Source: Pedobacter sp. L105 (GTDB lineage Bacteria; Bacteroidota; Bacteroidia; Sphingobacteriales; Sphingobacteriaceae). Taken from it: a DNA stretch of 64,000 nucleotides. Both the position numbers and the translations under genes were made by a program. Positions 44,328 through 52,425 of the stretch are shown here, piece by piece (the stretch's first letter is position 1; each line of letters starts with the position of its first letter). The notes under the pieces are model-generated. The model was not told the origin of the DNA. It saw nothing but the letters and a program-made list of their open reading frames with translations, and ran no database searches. Location: positions 1-64,000 of the forward strand of contig NZ_LMUP01000002.1 of NCBI RefSeq assembly GCF_009765875.1. The letters are read 5' to 3'.

Positions 44328-44506
44328 AGTAGAATAATTTAGTAGAGTAATCAGACAACACCAATTCATCCTAATGGTTCTCAGAATTTTCAATCTCTTT
44401 TCGTCAACAAACTAGGATGACAGTTGAGGCTCTTCAGCGCCGTCGGGAGTAGCTGCGATTGGAACAATTAATAATTGATTATCTTTGAAGATATTACCTA
44501 CCTAAG

Positions 44507-44860
44507 ATGAAGAATAAAGACGGCCAACTATCAGCAAGAGAACCCCTATCCGGCGAATATGACTGGGATGAAGAAGATCAGGCATTTATCAGTACGTTGA
44601 ATGATGAAAGAGCGGCGGCACTGGTTAAGCGTATGAAAAATGCATCCTTTTACAGGTCTTTATTTTTATACTCGAAATACTCTATTTTTGTTGCCTTTAT
44701 CATTGTATATACAGTGAGGTATTTTCATTACCAGTCATTGAGCATTGTTATTCAGCTGATTATTATCCCTATCGGGATATCTGCTATTTTCTCCTTCTTC
44801 AAATTAAGAAGGGTAGAATCAAATACAGATTATAAAACCCTTTTTATAGAAGAAGGCTAA
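44507..44860 (+). CDS. Small membrane protein of unknown function, two helices
   Basis: 117 residues. A soluble acidic N-terminus (~1-50, EYDWDEEDQAFISTLNDER) is followed by two hydrophobic helices (YSIFVAFIIVYTVRYF and IVIQLIIIPIGISAIFSFF) and a short charged tail. I do not recognise the family. The stop codon overlaps the stop of the convergent barrel gene by 4 bp (CTAA). Confidence 0.65.
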   Translation: MKNKDGQLSAREPLSGEYDWDEEDQAFISTLNDERAAALVKRMKNASFYRSLFLYSKYSIFVAFIIVYTVRYFHYQSLSIVIQLIIIPIGISAIFSFFKLRRVESNTDYKTLFIEEG

Positions 44861-47244
44861 TTTGCCCTTTTCTTTTCATCTTCACTGGCTGTACTTCTTT
44901 TACGGGAAGCAGCAATATTTTTACCCAGTTTGTAAGAAAAACTTAGCGTAACAGTACGGGTATCATTTTTCTGGAATAATCCATTATTCTGTCCCTGGTT
45001 GTTAACCAGTATCTTATAAGGGTTACCATCTAAAATATCAGTTGCACTTAATCTGATCGTTCCCTGTTTATTCAATACCGATTTACTGATTCCGCTGCTC
45101 AGGTCATAAGTCCTGGCAATTTGCAAGGTACCCTGCTCCACTGCACTTTGGTACCAGCCACTGAGTTCGGCCTTCAGCCCGCTGTTCTTGTCGAGAGTAA
45201 AGGATTGATCAGTTCTCAGATAACAGTAAAAATTACGATAATTATAACTTTGCAGTGCGCTATTTGCTTTTTGCGATCGATGGTAGCCCTGTACGGTATT
45301 ATCTATTTCCCACCAGTCTGCAGGGTGATGAACTGATGAAAGTTCCAGGCCGATATCCCTTATACTTCCAATATTCAATTGTGTATCATAAACCGTTTTA
45401 TTTACATTATCCTGAACAGTAACGTTACTGGCAAGGTCATCCTGCTGGTTAATCACAGCAGCAAAAGTATAATTCTGCTTTAAAGTATAACTCAACCCTA
45501 CGCTATTAAAAATAGCCGGTCTTAAAAAAGGATTCCCATCCTGGTAACTATAAGGACTTGTATAAAATTTAGCCGGGTTAAGTTGTCTGTAATCTGGCCG
45601 GTCTATTCGTCTGGAATAAGTAAAACCAAATTCGTCATGGTCTGAAGCTTTATAGGTAATAAATGCTGTAGGGAACAAACGCAGGTATTTGTTGGTATTG
45701 ATCGAGTCCAGTGAGACAGAATATCCTTTTGTACGGGTGTATTCAGCACGAATACCTCCTTTAAAATTCCATTTGCCAAGGTCACCGGATATACTGGTAT
45801 AAGCAGCAGCAGTGTTTTCTGTATATTGGAATTGGTCGCTTCTTGAAGGATCAAGCACAGGGGAAACACCTGCCGTGTTAAAGAAATCAAACTGGTTTTC
45901 ACTCACAATACTGGTATATTTTAAACCTGATTCCATGGTCCATTTTTTACCTAATTTATAATCGTAATCTACCTTACCCGACCAGATATTTATTTTTTGC
46001 ATGGCGGGAGAGGATATCTGATAAGGAGCAGAAGCCAGGCTTCCATCAGGCAGATAACTGAGGTTATTCAGGTTCTGTGTGTTGTTTTTCTGATAAGGAA
46101 CATAATCCACATCTACATTCAGGCTCTTGCCTGAGGTATCCAGTTTCACCTTATAATTCAGATTAAAACTATACTGATTAGTATGGCCCTGGTTTTGGCT
46201 TAGCGTATGCAGTACAGAATCAGGCACAAGTTCATGGTTATTGTTCACATTGGTTCGCCCGGTACTCACGATGGAATTTGCAGAATTATTTCCGGTAACC
46301 AATATGCCCACAATCTGGTTGTCTGTTAAATTATAATCGGCACCAGCAGTATAATTACTGGTTTTACTATTTGATAAGCTCACTCTGTTCAGATCCCAAT
46401 AAGAATAACTTGCCGGGGTTTGATAAATGGTATATGTATTCAAATGACGCTCAATATTCCGGTCAGAATAACCATAACTTCCAAAAACATTCAATTTATC
46501 TTTACGGTAATTGAACACACCGTTGGCTGTATACCGGCTCCTTTCACCCTGGGTATAACCACTGCTTAAAGAAGCATTAAACCCTTCTGCTTTAATCTTT
46601 TTAGAAACAATATTGATCACCGCCCCGCCCTGTGCTTCATATTTGGAAGAAGGATTAGGCATCACTTCAATTTTAGAGATATTATCTGAAGGAAGGCTTT
46701 GCAGATAGGCAGAAAGGTCATCGCCAGATAAGCGTACAGGTTTACCATCCATGTAAACGGTAACCCCTTTGTTATTAGCCTTTACATTACCATCGGAAGT
46801 GGTTTGAACGCCCGGGGCCTTACCTAAAGCATCCCAAACCGAACCACCGCTGGCCATAATACTATTTTCTACGTTGAAAACCACCATATCTACCTTACGT
46901 TCTATCGTAGGTTTTTTAAAAGTGATAGCCACTTCGTTTAACTGTTTACCTTCGCTCAGCATTTTCAAACTAAGACTGTCCTTGGGCATACTGAAAGTAC
47001 GCAACAGAGATTTATAACCAATCAGGGAAACTGATAGTTGATATGGAGATTGGTTGAGGCCGGTTAGTATAAACTTTCCCTGGTCTGCCAGCTGGCTGCT
47101 GATTACCTGTCCGTTTTGGGAAAGTGTTACCGTAGCTGCGTCTAAAGGTTTTCCCTCGGCATCATTAACAAATCCGCTAAGCCTGTGCTGTGCCGCTAGC
47201 TGAAAAGGAAGTACAAAGAGCAGGATATAAAATAAAGATTTCAT
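44857..47244 (-). CDS. Outer-membrane beta-barrel family protein with CarboxypepD_reg domain
   Basis: 795 residues; signal peptide to ~18, carboxypeptidase-regulatory sandwich at ~20-100 (HRLSGFVNDAEGKPLDAATV, YQLSVSLIGYKSLL), plug region ~110-215 (VDMVVFNVENSIMASGGSVW, VYMDGKPVRLSGDDLSAYL, IEVMPNPSSKYEAQGGAVINI) and a barrel to the end (LSFSYKLGKNIAASRKR). It is the most divergent of the three barrels in the window. Its start is divergent from a histidine kinase/response regulator operon, and the upstream DNA has the -7 box TACGTTTG and three GAGTTAA repeats, so this two-component system probably controls it. Confidence 0.9.
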   Translation of the reverse strand: MKSLFYILLFVLPFQLAAQHRLSGFVNDAEGKPLDAATVTLSQNGQVISSQLADQGKFILTGLNQSPYQLSVSLIGYKSLLRTFSMPKDSLSLKMLSEGKQLNEVAITFKKPTIERKVDMVVFNVENSIMASGGSVWDALGKAPGVQTTSDGNVKANNKGVTVYMDGKPVRLSGDDLSAYLQSLPSDNISKIEVMPNPSSKYEAQGGAVINIVSKKIKAEGFNASLSSGYTQGERSRYTANGVFNYRKDKLNVFGSYGYSDRNIERHLNTYTIYQTPASYSYWDLNRVSLSNSKTSNYTAGADYNLTDNQIVGILVTGNNSANSIVSTGRTNVNNNHELVPDSVLHTLSQNQGHTNQYSFNLNYKVKLDTSGKSLNVDVDYVPYQKNNTQNLNNLSYLPDGSLASAPYQISSPAMQKINIWSGKVDYDYKLGKKWTMESGLKYTSIVSENQFDFFNTAGVSPVLDPSRSDQFQYTENTAAAYTSISGDLGKWNFKGGIRAEYTRTKGYSVSLDSINTNKYLRLFPTAFITYKASDHDEFGFTYSRRIDRPDYRQLNPAKFYTSPYSYQDGNPFLRPAIFNSVGLSYTLKQNYTFAAVINQQDDLASNVTVQDNVNKTVYDTQLNIGSIRDIGLELSSVHHPADWWEIDNTVQGYHRSQKANSALQSYNYRNFYCYLRTDQSFTLDKNSGLKAELSGWYQSAVEQGTLQIARTYDLSSGISKSVLNKQGTIRLSATDILDGNPYKILVNNQGQNNGLFQKNDTRTVTLSFSYKLGKNIAASRKRSTASEDEKKRAN

Positions 47245-47261
47245 GAGTTTTAATTATGATA

Positions 47262-47269
47262 CAAACGTA
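47262..47269 (-). promoter_or_regulatory. -7 box TACGTTTG of the barrel gene
   Basis: Exact TANNTTTG read on the minus strand, 18 bp upstream of the start at 47244. Twenty bp further upstream begins the GAGTTAA repeat array; no TTTG occupies the -33 position. Confidence 0.6.
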
Positions 47270-47289
47270 CCCTGTTGCTTCCTAAACGA

Positions 47290-47316
47290 GAGTTAAGTTG
47301 AGTTAAATAGAGTTAA
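47290..47316. promoter_or_regulatory. Three direct repeats GAGTTAA with 10-bp period
   Basis: GAGTTAA at 47290-47296, 47300-47306 and 47310-47316, between the divergent barrel gene and the kinase/regulator operon. OmpR/PhoB-type regulators bind such direct repeats next to -35 regions of their targets. Confidence 0.75.
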
Positions 47317-47366
47317 ATCGTATCTTGACCAGATCGTAACACGTAAATTATAAAGAACTTAGCCCT

Positions 47367-48821
47367 ATGAAATGGTTTAATGCTAAATATACCTATGTGC
47401 TTATTGTACTTTCCCTGGTGTTATGTACAGGTCTGCAGGTCATGTGGCTGCAACAGCTTTTTTTAGCGCAGCGTAAACAGCTGAAGGAGGAAATTGAGCA
47501 TGTGATAAGCAATACTGCGCAGACCAATGTTTATCTTAGCCTAACCACGCTGAAAAGACCTGGAAACCTTCGTCAGATTAAACAGCTTTTCCTTTCTCCC
47601 GAGTGGGATCAATTGCGTCAATCATTTGACAACATGCGCACCCTACATGGCATGAATGGGACCTTTAGTATCAGTATCGATAATGACAGTACTTCAGTAA
47701 TGATGAAATTCAGTCTGAAAGATGTTCCTGTACATAACCATAACCAAACTTATAGCAATTATGGTGGAATGACAAAGGCTCAAGTCATCAGAAATGACAG
47801 AATATCTTTATTAGAAATGAAAAAAAAGGTAGTTTCCAACTTAAGACTGATGGGTATTACATCTAAAATATATCATATTATTTATGTCTATAACAGATCT
47901 AAAATACAGATAAATTTAGCTCCAAAAGGAGGGACCTCTGCGTTTACCAGTAAATTATACGCTTATGACATACAGAATTTTTATAAATATCAATTGTATC
48001 TACCAACTATCAATTCAATAGTATGGTATAGAATGCGCTACTACCTGGTTTCCTCGGTGCTCATGATCCTGCTTACCTGCACTGCTTTTTATTTTATACT
48101 GAGACTCTTACGTAAACAGCAGTTATACGCCCATGCCAGAGCTGATTTTGCCAGTAACATGACTCATGAATTTAAAACACCGATAGCTACGGTATCCGTT
48201 GCACTGGAATCTATTAAAAAATATAACCTGATTAATGACCCCGAAACCTTGCAAAACTATCTGGATATCAGTCAGCATGAGCTCCAAAGATTGAACCTGA
48301 TGGTGGAAAAAGTATTGAATATAAGCCAGGATAACGATGGGAACCACCCTCTTCATTTGGAATTATATGATGTACAATCAGGACTGCAGCAGGTGATCTC
48401 TTCTATGCAACTGCAATTGTTAAACAGCCACGCCAGCATTCGTTTAAATGCATCCGCCGAACCTTGTTTTGTGTTTGGAGATCCGGTACACCTGACCAAT
48501 GTTTTTTATAATTTAATCGATAATGCCATTAAATATGCCGTTGACACCTTGGAATTACAGATTGATTGTGAATGTGATGCAGGTAGAGTAGTGCTTAGTT
48601 TTAAAGATAATGGGCCAGGCATTGAAAAAATTTACCAGGAGACTATCTTTGAAAGGTTTTTTAGGATTCCCGGAGAAGGCAGCACACATAATGTCAAGGG
48701 ATCAGGACTGGGCTTACACTATGTAAAAGGAATGGTAGAAAAACATAAGGGTACCCTAAAACTAAAAAGTGAGCCAGGCAAGGGAAGCAATTTCATCATC
48801 ACTTTACCAGCAGCAATATGA
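47367..48821 (+). CDS. Sensor histidine kinase
   Basis: 484 residues. Two membrane helices (~10-30, YVLIVLSLVLCTGLQVMWL, and ~222-242, LVSSVLMILLTCTAFYFIL) enclose a periplasmic sensor of about 190 residues without a recognisable domain. HisKA with phospho-acceptor His267 (SNMTHEFKTPIATV), then the ATPase domain: NVFYNLIDNAIKYA (N box), DNGPGIEKIYQE (G1), GSGLGLHYVKGMVEKH (G2). The stop overlaps the next start by 4 bp (ATGA), so kinase and regulator are co-translated. Divergent from the barrel gene. Confidence 0.95.
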   Translation: MKWFNAKYTYVLIVLSLVLCTGLQVMWLQQLFLAQRKQLKEEIEHVISNTAQTNVYLSLTTLKRPGNLRQIKQLFLSPEWDQLRQSFDNMRTLHGMNGTFSISIDNDSTSVMMKFSLKDVPVHNHNQTYSNYGGMTKAQVIRNDRISLLEMKKKVVSNLRLMGITSKIYHIIYVYNRSKIQINLAPKGGTSAFTSKLYAYDIQNFYKYQLYLPTINSIVWYRMRYYLVSSVLMILLTCTAFYFILRLLRKQQLYAHARADFASNMTHEFKTPIATVSVALESIKKYNLINDPETLQNYLDISQHELQRLNLMVEKVLNISQDNDGNHPLHLELYDVQSGLQQVISSMQLQLLNSHASIRLNASAEPCFVFGDPVHLTNVFYNLIDNAIKYAVDTLELQIDCECDAGRVVLSFKDNGPGIEKIYQETIFERFFRIPGEGSTHNVKGSGLGLHYVKGMVEKHKGTLKLKSEPGKGSNFIITLPAAI

Positions 48822-49510
48822 GTTTTAAAGTATTATACGTAGAAGACGAACCTTTTTTATCGCGTATTGTAAGCGATGGTCTCAAAAGCAGTGGTTATAT
48901 TGTTCAGGTAGTTGGAGACGGTAACCTGGTCATGGATGCTTATGGAGCTTTACAGCCCGATATTTGCATCTTAGATATTATGTTGCCTTCAAAAGATGGT
49001 TATGTACTGGCACAGGAATTACGGGCCATACAACAAGATCTACCCATTATATTCCTCAGTGCAAAAGTGCTGACCGAAGATGTGGTAAAGGGATTTAAAG
49101 TGGGTGGCAACGACTACCTTAAAAAACCTTTCAGCATGGAGGAATTACTGGTGCGGCTGGAGGCTTTGCTGCAGCGTTTTGGCCGAAATACCACGATTAC
49201 ATCTCCTGAGCTTAGTACCATATATTCTTTTGGCCATTGCCAGCTGGATACCGTGCAGCAGAAACTAAAAACTTCTACCGGTGAACATTCACTGTCCTTC
49301 AAAGAATCAGCCCTACTGGAAATGATGATCCTACGCAAGAATGATGTGCTGGAACGCCAGGAAGCATTGCTTAAGATCTGGGGTGACGACAATTATTACA
49401 ATACGAGAAGCATGGATGTTTTCATGACCCACCTGCGAAAACTACTAAAAGATGAACCGGATATTCAAATTATGAATTTAAGAAGCATAGGTTATAAGCT
49501 CATCTGCTGA
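48818..49510 (+). CDS. OmpR/PhoB-family response regulator
   Basis: 230 residues. Receiver domain with acidic pair (YVEDEP), phospho-acceptor Asp53 (ILDIMLPSKDG) and Lys in YLKKPFS; C-terminal winged helix from ~130 (LSFKESALLEMMILRKNDVLERQEALLKIWGDDNYYNTRSMDVFMTHLRKLL read as pieces; RSMDVFMTHLRKLL is the recognition region). Partner of the overlapping kinase. The GAGTTAA triplet upstream of the operon and of the barrel gene is its likely binding site. Confidence 0.95.
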   Translation: MSFKVLYVEDEPFLSRIVSDGLKSSGYIVQVVGDGNLVMDAYGALQPDICILDIMLPSKDGYVLAQELRAIQQDLPIIFLSAKVLTEDVVKGFKVGGNDYLKKPFSMEELLVRLEALLQRFGRNTTITSPELSTIYSFGHCQLDTVQQKLKTSTGEHSLSFKESALLEMMILRKNDVLERQEALLKIWGDDNYYNTRSMDVFMTHLRKLLKDEPDIQIMNLRSIGYKLIC

Positions 49511-49548
49511 TGCCTAACTCTCTAACTTTTTCTTCCTTAATGTATTAA

Positions 49549-50541
49549 TTATAATAGGATAATTTCTTCTACAGGAAGCTTTGTCACCCTCGAGATCTGC
49601 TCTAAAGAAAGATCGATTTTCTTTAATTCCTTAGCAATTTCGTAAGCTTCCTCCTGTCTACCTTTTTCAATCCCTTCCTTTACACCTTCTCTTTTACCCT
49701 CCCTTACACCTTCTTTTTTACCTTCTTTTTTACCTTCTTTTTTGCCTTCTTTTTTGCCTTCTGCGATACCTTCTTTTTTGCCTTCTGCTAGACCTATTTC
49801 CCGGGCTTCTTCTTTCGCATAATCCATGATATTTTTATTATCCCATCTGCGCATTTGACTTCTAATGTAATCCATTTTTTCTTCCTTTTTTAAGTTACTA
49901 TATTCTGCTATGTTAAATAATTTCTCAAATATTGGCTCCTGAAAAATCACTGGTATTTCTTTCATATCCGCAATATTTTTCAGCAAATACAACCATTTGT
50001 CCAGGTTAGTTTCCAATTCATCTTCTCCTTTTATGAAATTAGCCAGTTCAATAAAAATAAACCCTGATTCACTATGAACAATATTCCTTGTATACCTGTC
50101 GCACAGACACATATCAGTCAAAAACTGATTTTCAGGATTAATATTTAAAGTAGAATCTCCAAGGATCCCTATCACATATACTTCGTTAAAATCATATCCC
50201 CATTCATAACGTTTACCTTTAGGTGCCTGCCCGCTAATCTGATGTGAAGCATAAAACAAGGCTCTTTTGATAAAATTCTTTTGTTTTCTGCGCTGAACCT
50301 CTATTAAAAAATGATCTCCATGATCGTCTGTACATAATACGTCAAAAACAGCCCCTCCTTCTTCTTTGATATCTCCCGGATGATCGTTCTTTCCGTAAAC
50401 TAAATCAATGATATTTTTCCTTCCCTTGAAAATTTCATTCAAAAAAGTAATCAGCAAATCCTTATTGGATTCACTTCCGAATATTTTTTTAAAACTAAAA
50501 TCCAAAAGTGGATCAATATAACGGGTTACCTCAGCAGTCAT
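49549..50541 (-). CDS. Rpn-family PD-(D/E)xK nuclease (putative transposase), intact
   Basis: 330 residues. Opens with ITRYIDPLLDFSFKKIFG-like start (TRYIDPLLDFSFKKIFGSE), then GAVFDVLCTDDHGDHFLIEVQRRKQ with the nuclease Asp and E-x-Q, then YVIGILGD. From ~235 the tail is Lys/Glu/Gly repeats (GKKEG units) and ends in an HTH-like LSLEQISRVTKLPVEEI. Rpn proteins increase recombination and resemble transposases, but no inverted repeats flank it. The -7 box TATATTTG (50560-50567, minus strand) lies 19 bp from the start. A 12-bp DNA repeat encodes part of the tail. Not closely similar to the broken Rpn at 22945. Confidence 0.9.
   Translation of the reverse strand: MTAEVTRYIDPLLDFSFKKIFGSESNKDLLITFLNEIFKGRKNIIDLVYGKNDHPGDIKEEGGAVFDVLCTDDHGDHFLIEVQRRKQKNFIKRALFYASHQISGQAPKGKRYEWGYDFNEVYVIGILGDSTLNINPENQFLTDMCLCDRYTRNIVHSESGFIFIELANFIKGEDELETNLDKWLYLLKNIADMKEIPVIFQEPIFEKLFNIAEYSNLKKEEKMDYIRSQMRRWDNKNIMDYAKEEAREIGLAEGKKEGIAEGKKEGKKEGKKEGKKEGVREGKREGVKEGIEKGRQEEAYEIAKELKKIDLSLEQISRVTKLPVEEIILL
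49673..49792. repeat. About ten 12-bp tandem repeats inside the Rpn gene
   Basis: Units of 12 bp close to CCTTCTTTTTTA/G, of which 49709-49756 and 49769-49780 are nearly perfect. Each unit encodes four residues (GKKE / KEGK), so changes in unit number keep the frame but alter the tail length. Confidence 0.85.
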
Positions 50542-50559
50542 ATACGTTCATTTATTAAG

Positions 50560-50567
50560 CAAATATA
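50560..50567 (-). promoter_or_regulatory. -7 box TATATTTG of the Rpn gene
   Basis: Exact TANNTTTG on the minus strand, 18 bp upstream of the start codon at 50541; the predicted leader is about 14 nt. No TTTG at the -33 position. Confidence 0.45.
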
Positions 50568-50771
50568 TTACATAAACCGATTATTTAAAAATAAATGTTC
50601 TTAAAAAACAATAAATAAAATTTAAAAATAAACTTTATTTCACAAATGGTAAATTAAATTTGAATAAATGAAAAGCCTAGCAGTAAAAACCCAACTGCAG
50701 ATTTAACAGCTGGAGAAACAGTTTGGATGAACTATGTCGTTAGACAAAGTCTTGAATTAGGAAGAATTTCA

Positions 50772-51023
50772 TCATTTGGAATTATCTTCTATCATCTGTC
50801 CGATAAACTCTACCAGATCGAGGCTCATACTACCATCGGTATGCCATACATAACCTAAATCCGTATCCACTATCGGATAGACAATGCCTAACAGTTCGGG
50901 GATTACTATTCCATAAATATCTTCATCCTCATTCATCGTTACTATAAAATGATTAGGTTCATCCAGTGGGGTAACCGTAACCGTTTTATATAAAAAACGT
51001 ATACTAAATTCCTGCATTTCCAT
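50772..51023 (-). CDS. Small protein of unknown function, 83 residues
   Basis: MEMQEFSIRFLYKTVTVTPLD and so on, with several strand-like stretches (FIVTMNEDEDIYGIVIPELL, YVWHTDGSMSLDLVEFIGQM) and an acidic tail. No signal or membrane helix. I do not recognise the family; beta-rich composition and intact 83-codon frame in a gap with no other gene support it as real. Alone on the minus strand. Confidence 0.55.
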   Translation of the reverse strand: MEMQEFSIRFLYKTVTVTPLDEPNHFIVTMNEDEDIYGIVIPELLGIVYPIVDTDLGYVWHTDGSMSLDLVEFIGQMIEDNSK

Positions 51024-51343
51024 AAAAACAGACAGTTTATTTGTTTGTTTTGATTGATTTAAATTAACACTTAATTTTCTTCAGACTGCTTCAATTTACG
51101 ATTATTTTACAGAAAACAAACAGCTTGATATCATGCAAAATTGCGCGACTCTACCAAAGAATAAACTAGCGTAAGATACAATTTCGCTGGAATGAACCAA
51201 AAAGAAAATTAAAAAATTGCGTGTGCTAAAAATTTAACAGACTAGTGTCACCAACTGCTTTGGCAGCAGCTTTTTTGCTGATGTGGCACGATCTGTGCAA
51301 CAACCCGTCTTTACACCAATTCTTATCTTAATAAAATCAGATT
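51024..51343. other. Divergent intergenic region with sigma-54 promoter
   Basis: 320 bp between the 83-residue protein and the OmpA lipoprotein gene. Besides the sigma-54-type site at 51284-51299 there is a short hairpin CAGCA/TGCTG just before it (around 51265). No other gene or RNA was recognised. Confidence 0.5.
51284..51299 (+). promoter_or_regulatory. rpoN-dependent: Sigma-54 (-24/-12) promoter
   Basis: TGGCACGATCTGTGCA matches the -24/-12 consensus TGGCACG-N4-TTGCW at all positions but one (GTGCA for TTGCA), with invariant GG and GC correctly spaced. Transcription would begin near 51311, about 33 nt before the ATG at 51344. Confidence 0.75.
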
Positions 51344-52204
51344 ATGAAATTTTCAATTTTGCCGGTAGCCTTAGTGGCGGTCGTTTTGCTCTCACAAGGT
51401 TGTGTGAGTAATAAAAAATTTAGTGACTTACAATCTAACTATACCCAATTACAATCAAAAAATAACGATCTCAACAACAAGTATCAGGAAAGCCAGAATG
51501 GATTATCCAATGCCAATACAAGGATAAAAAGTTTAGAGGAGCAACTGGCTAATGAACGCGCCAACGTGGCCGCTTTACAGGCTTCACTGGACAAAGCATT
51601 AAGTTCATCCAATCAGGGGAATGTCAACATTTCTAAACTGGTAGATGAAATCAATTCATCAAATAAATATATCCAGCATTTAGTTAACGTTAAAAATACA
51701 AGTGATTCACTGAACATGGTACTGACTACAAACCTTACCCGTTCATTAAGTGCAGACGAAACTAAGGATGTAGATATTAAAGTATTAAAAGGCGTAGTTT
51801 ATATCTCGCTTTCTGATAACATGTTATATAAATCAGGAAGTTATGATATCTCTGACAAAGCAGGACAAACATTAAGTAAAATTGCAAAGATCATTACAGA
51901 TTATCATAACTATGATGTGTTGATTGAAGGTAACACCGACAATGTCCCTGTTAACATGCCTAATATCCGTAATAACTGGGATTTAAGTGCTTTAAGGGCT
52001 TCGTCCGTAGTTCAGGCTTTGCAAACTACCTACAATGTTGATCCAAAAAGACTTACTGCCGGTGGAAGAGGAGAATTTAATCCTATAGCCGATAACAGTA
52101 CGGACACCGGTAAAGCACAAAACAGACGTACCCAAATTATTATCACACCTAAACTGGATCAGTTTATGGAATTGATCGGAAAAGCTCCGGCTCCTAAACA
52201 ATAA
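51344..52204 (+). CDS. OmpA-family peptidoglycan-binding lipoprotein with coiled coil
   Basis: 286 residues. Lipoprotein signal with Cys20 (LLSQGC). Residues ~25-110 form a Gln/Asn-rich coiled coil (SDLQSNYTQLQSKNNDLNNK, RIKSLEEQLANERANVAALQ). The C-terminal OmpA domain (~150-275) has VLIEGNTDNVP, NNWDLSALRASSVVQAL and GGRGEFNPIADN...NRRTQIII, including the Asp and Arg that bind diaminopimelate. It should tether the outer membrane to peptidoglycan. Its promoter appears to be sigma-54-dependent, and a terminator follows, so it is a single-gene unit. Confidence 0.93.
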   Translation: MKFSILPVALVAVVLLSQGCVSNKKFSDLQSNYTQLQSKNNDLNNKYQESQNGLSNANTRIKSLEEQLANERANVAALQASLDKALSSSNQGNVNISKLVDEINSSNKYIQHLVNVKNTSDSLNMVLTTNLTRSLSADETKDVDIKVLKGVVYISLSDNMLYKSGSYDISDKAGQTLSKIAKIITDYHNYDVLIEGNTDNVPVNMPNIRNNWDLSALRASSVVQALQTTYNVDPKRLTAGGRGEFNPIADNSTDTGKAQNRRTQIIITPKLDQFMELIGKAPAPKQ

Positions 52205-52226
52205 TTCACATTCTTTAATTGAATTA

Positions 52227-52266
52227 TCCCCTATTTTCCTGTAACATGGAAGATAGGGGATTTTTT
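52227..52266 (+). terminator. Rho-independent terminator
   Basis: Arms TCCCCTATTTTCC (52227-52239) and GGAAGATAGGGGA (52248-52260) pair over 13 bp with one G-U, followed by six T. Located 23 bp after the OmpA-lipoprotein stop. Confidence 0.9.
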
Positions 52267-52425
52267 ATGCTTTTTTCAACGGTCGGGTATAATTTCCTTT
52301 TACAACAACCAGAAGCACCAAAAAAAATCTGTAATACCGTAAAAAACTAAATATTTTATTCCCAATTACTTACATTATTTATAATAAATAGTACTTTGTG
52401 GTATAAATCATTTTAGCACTCTCCT

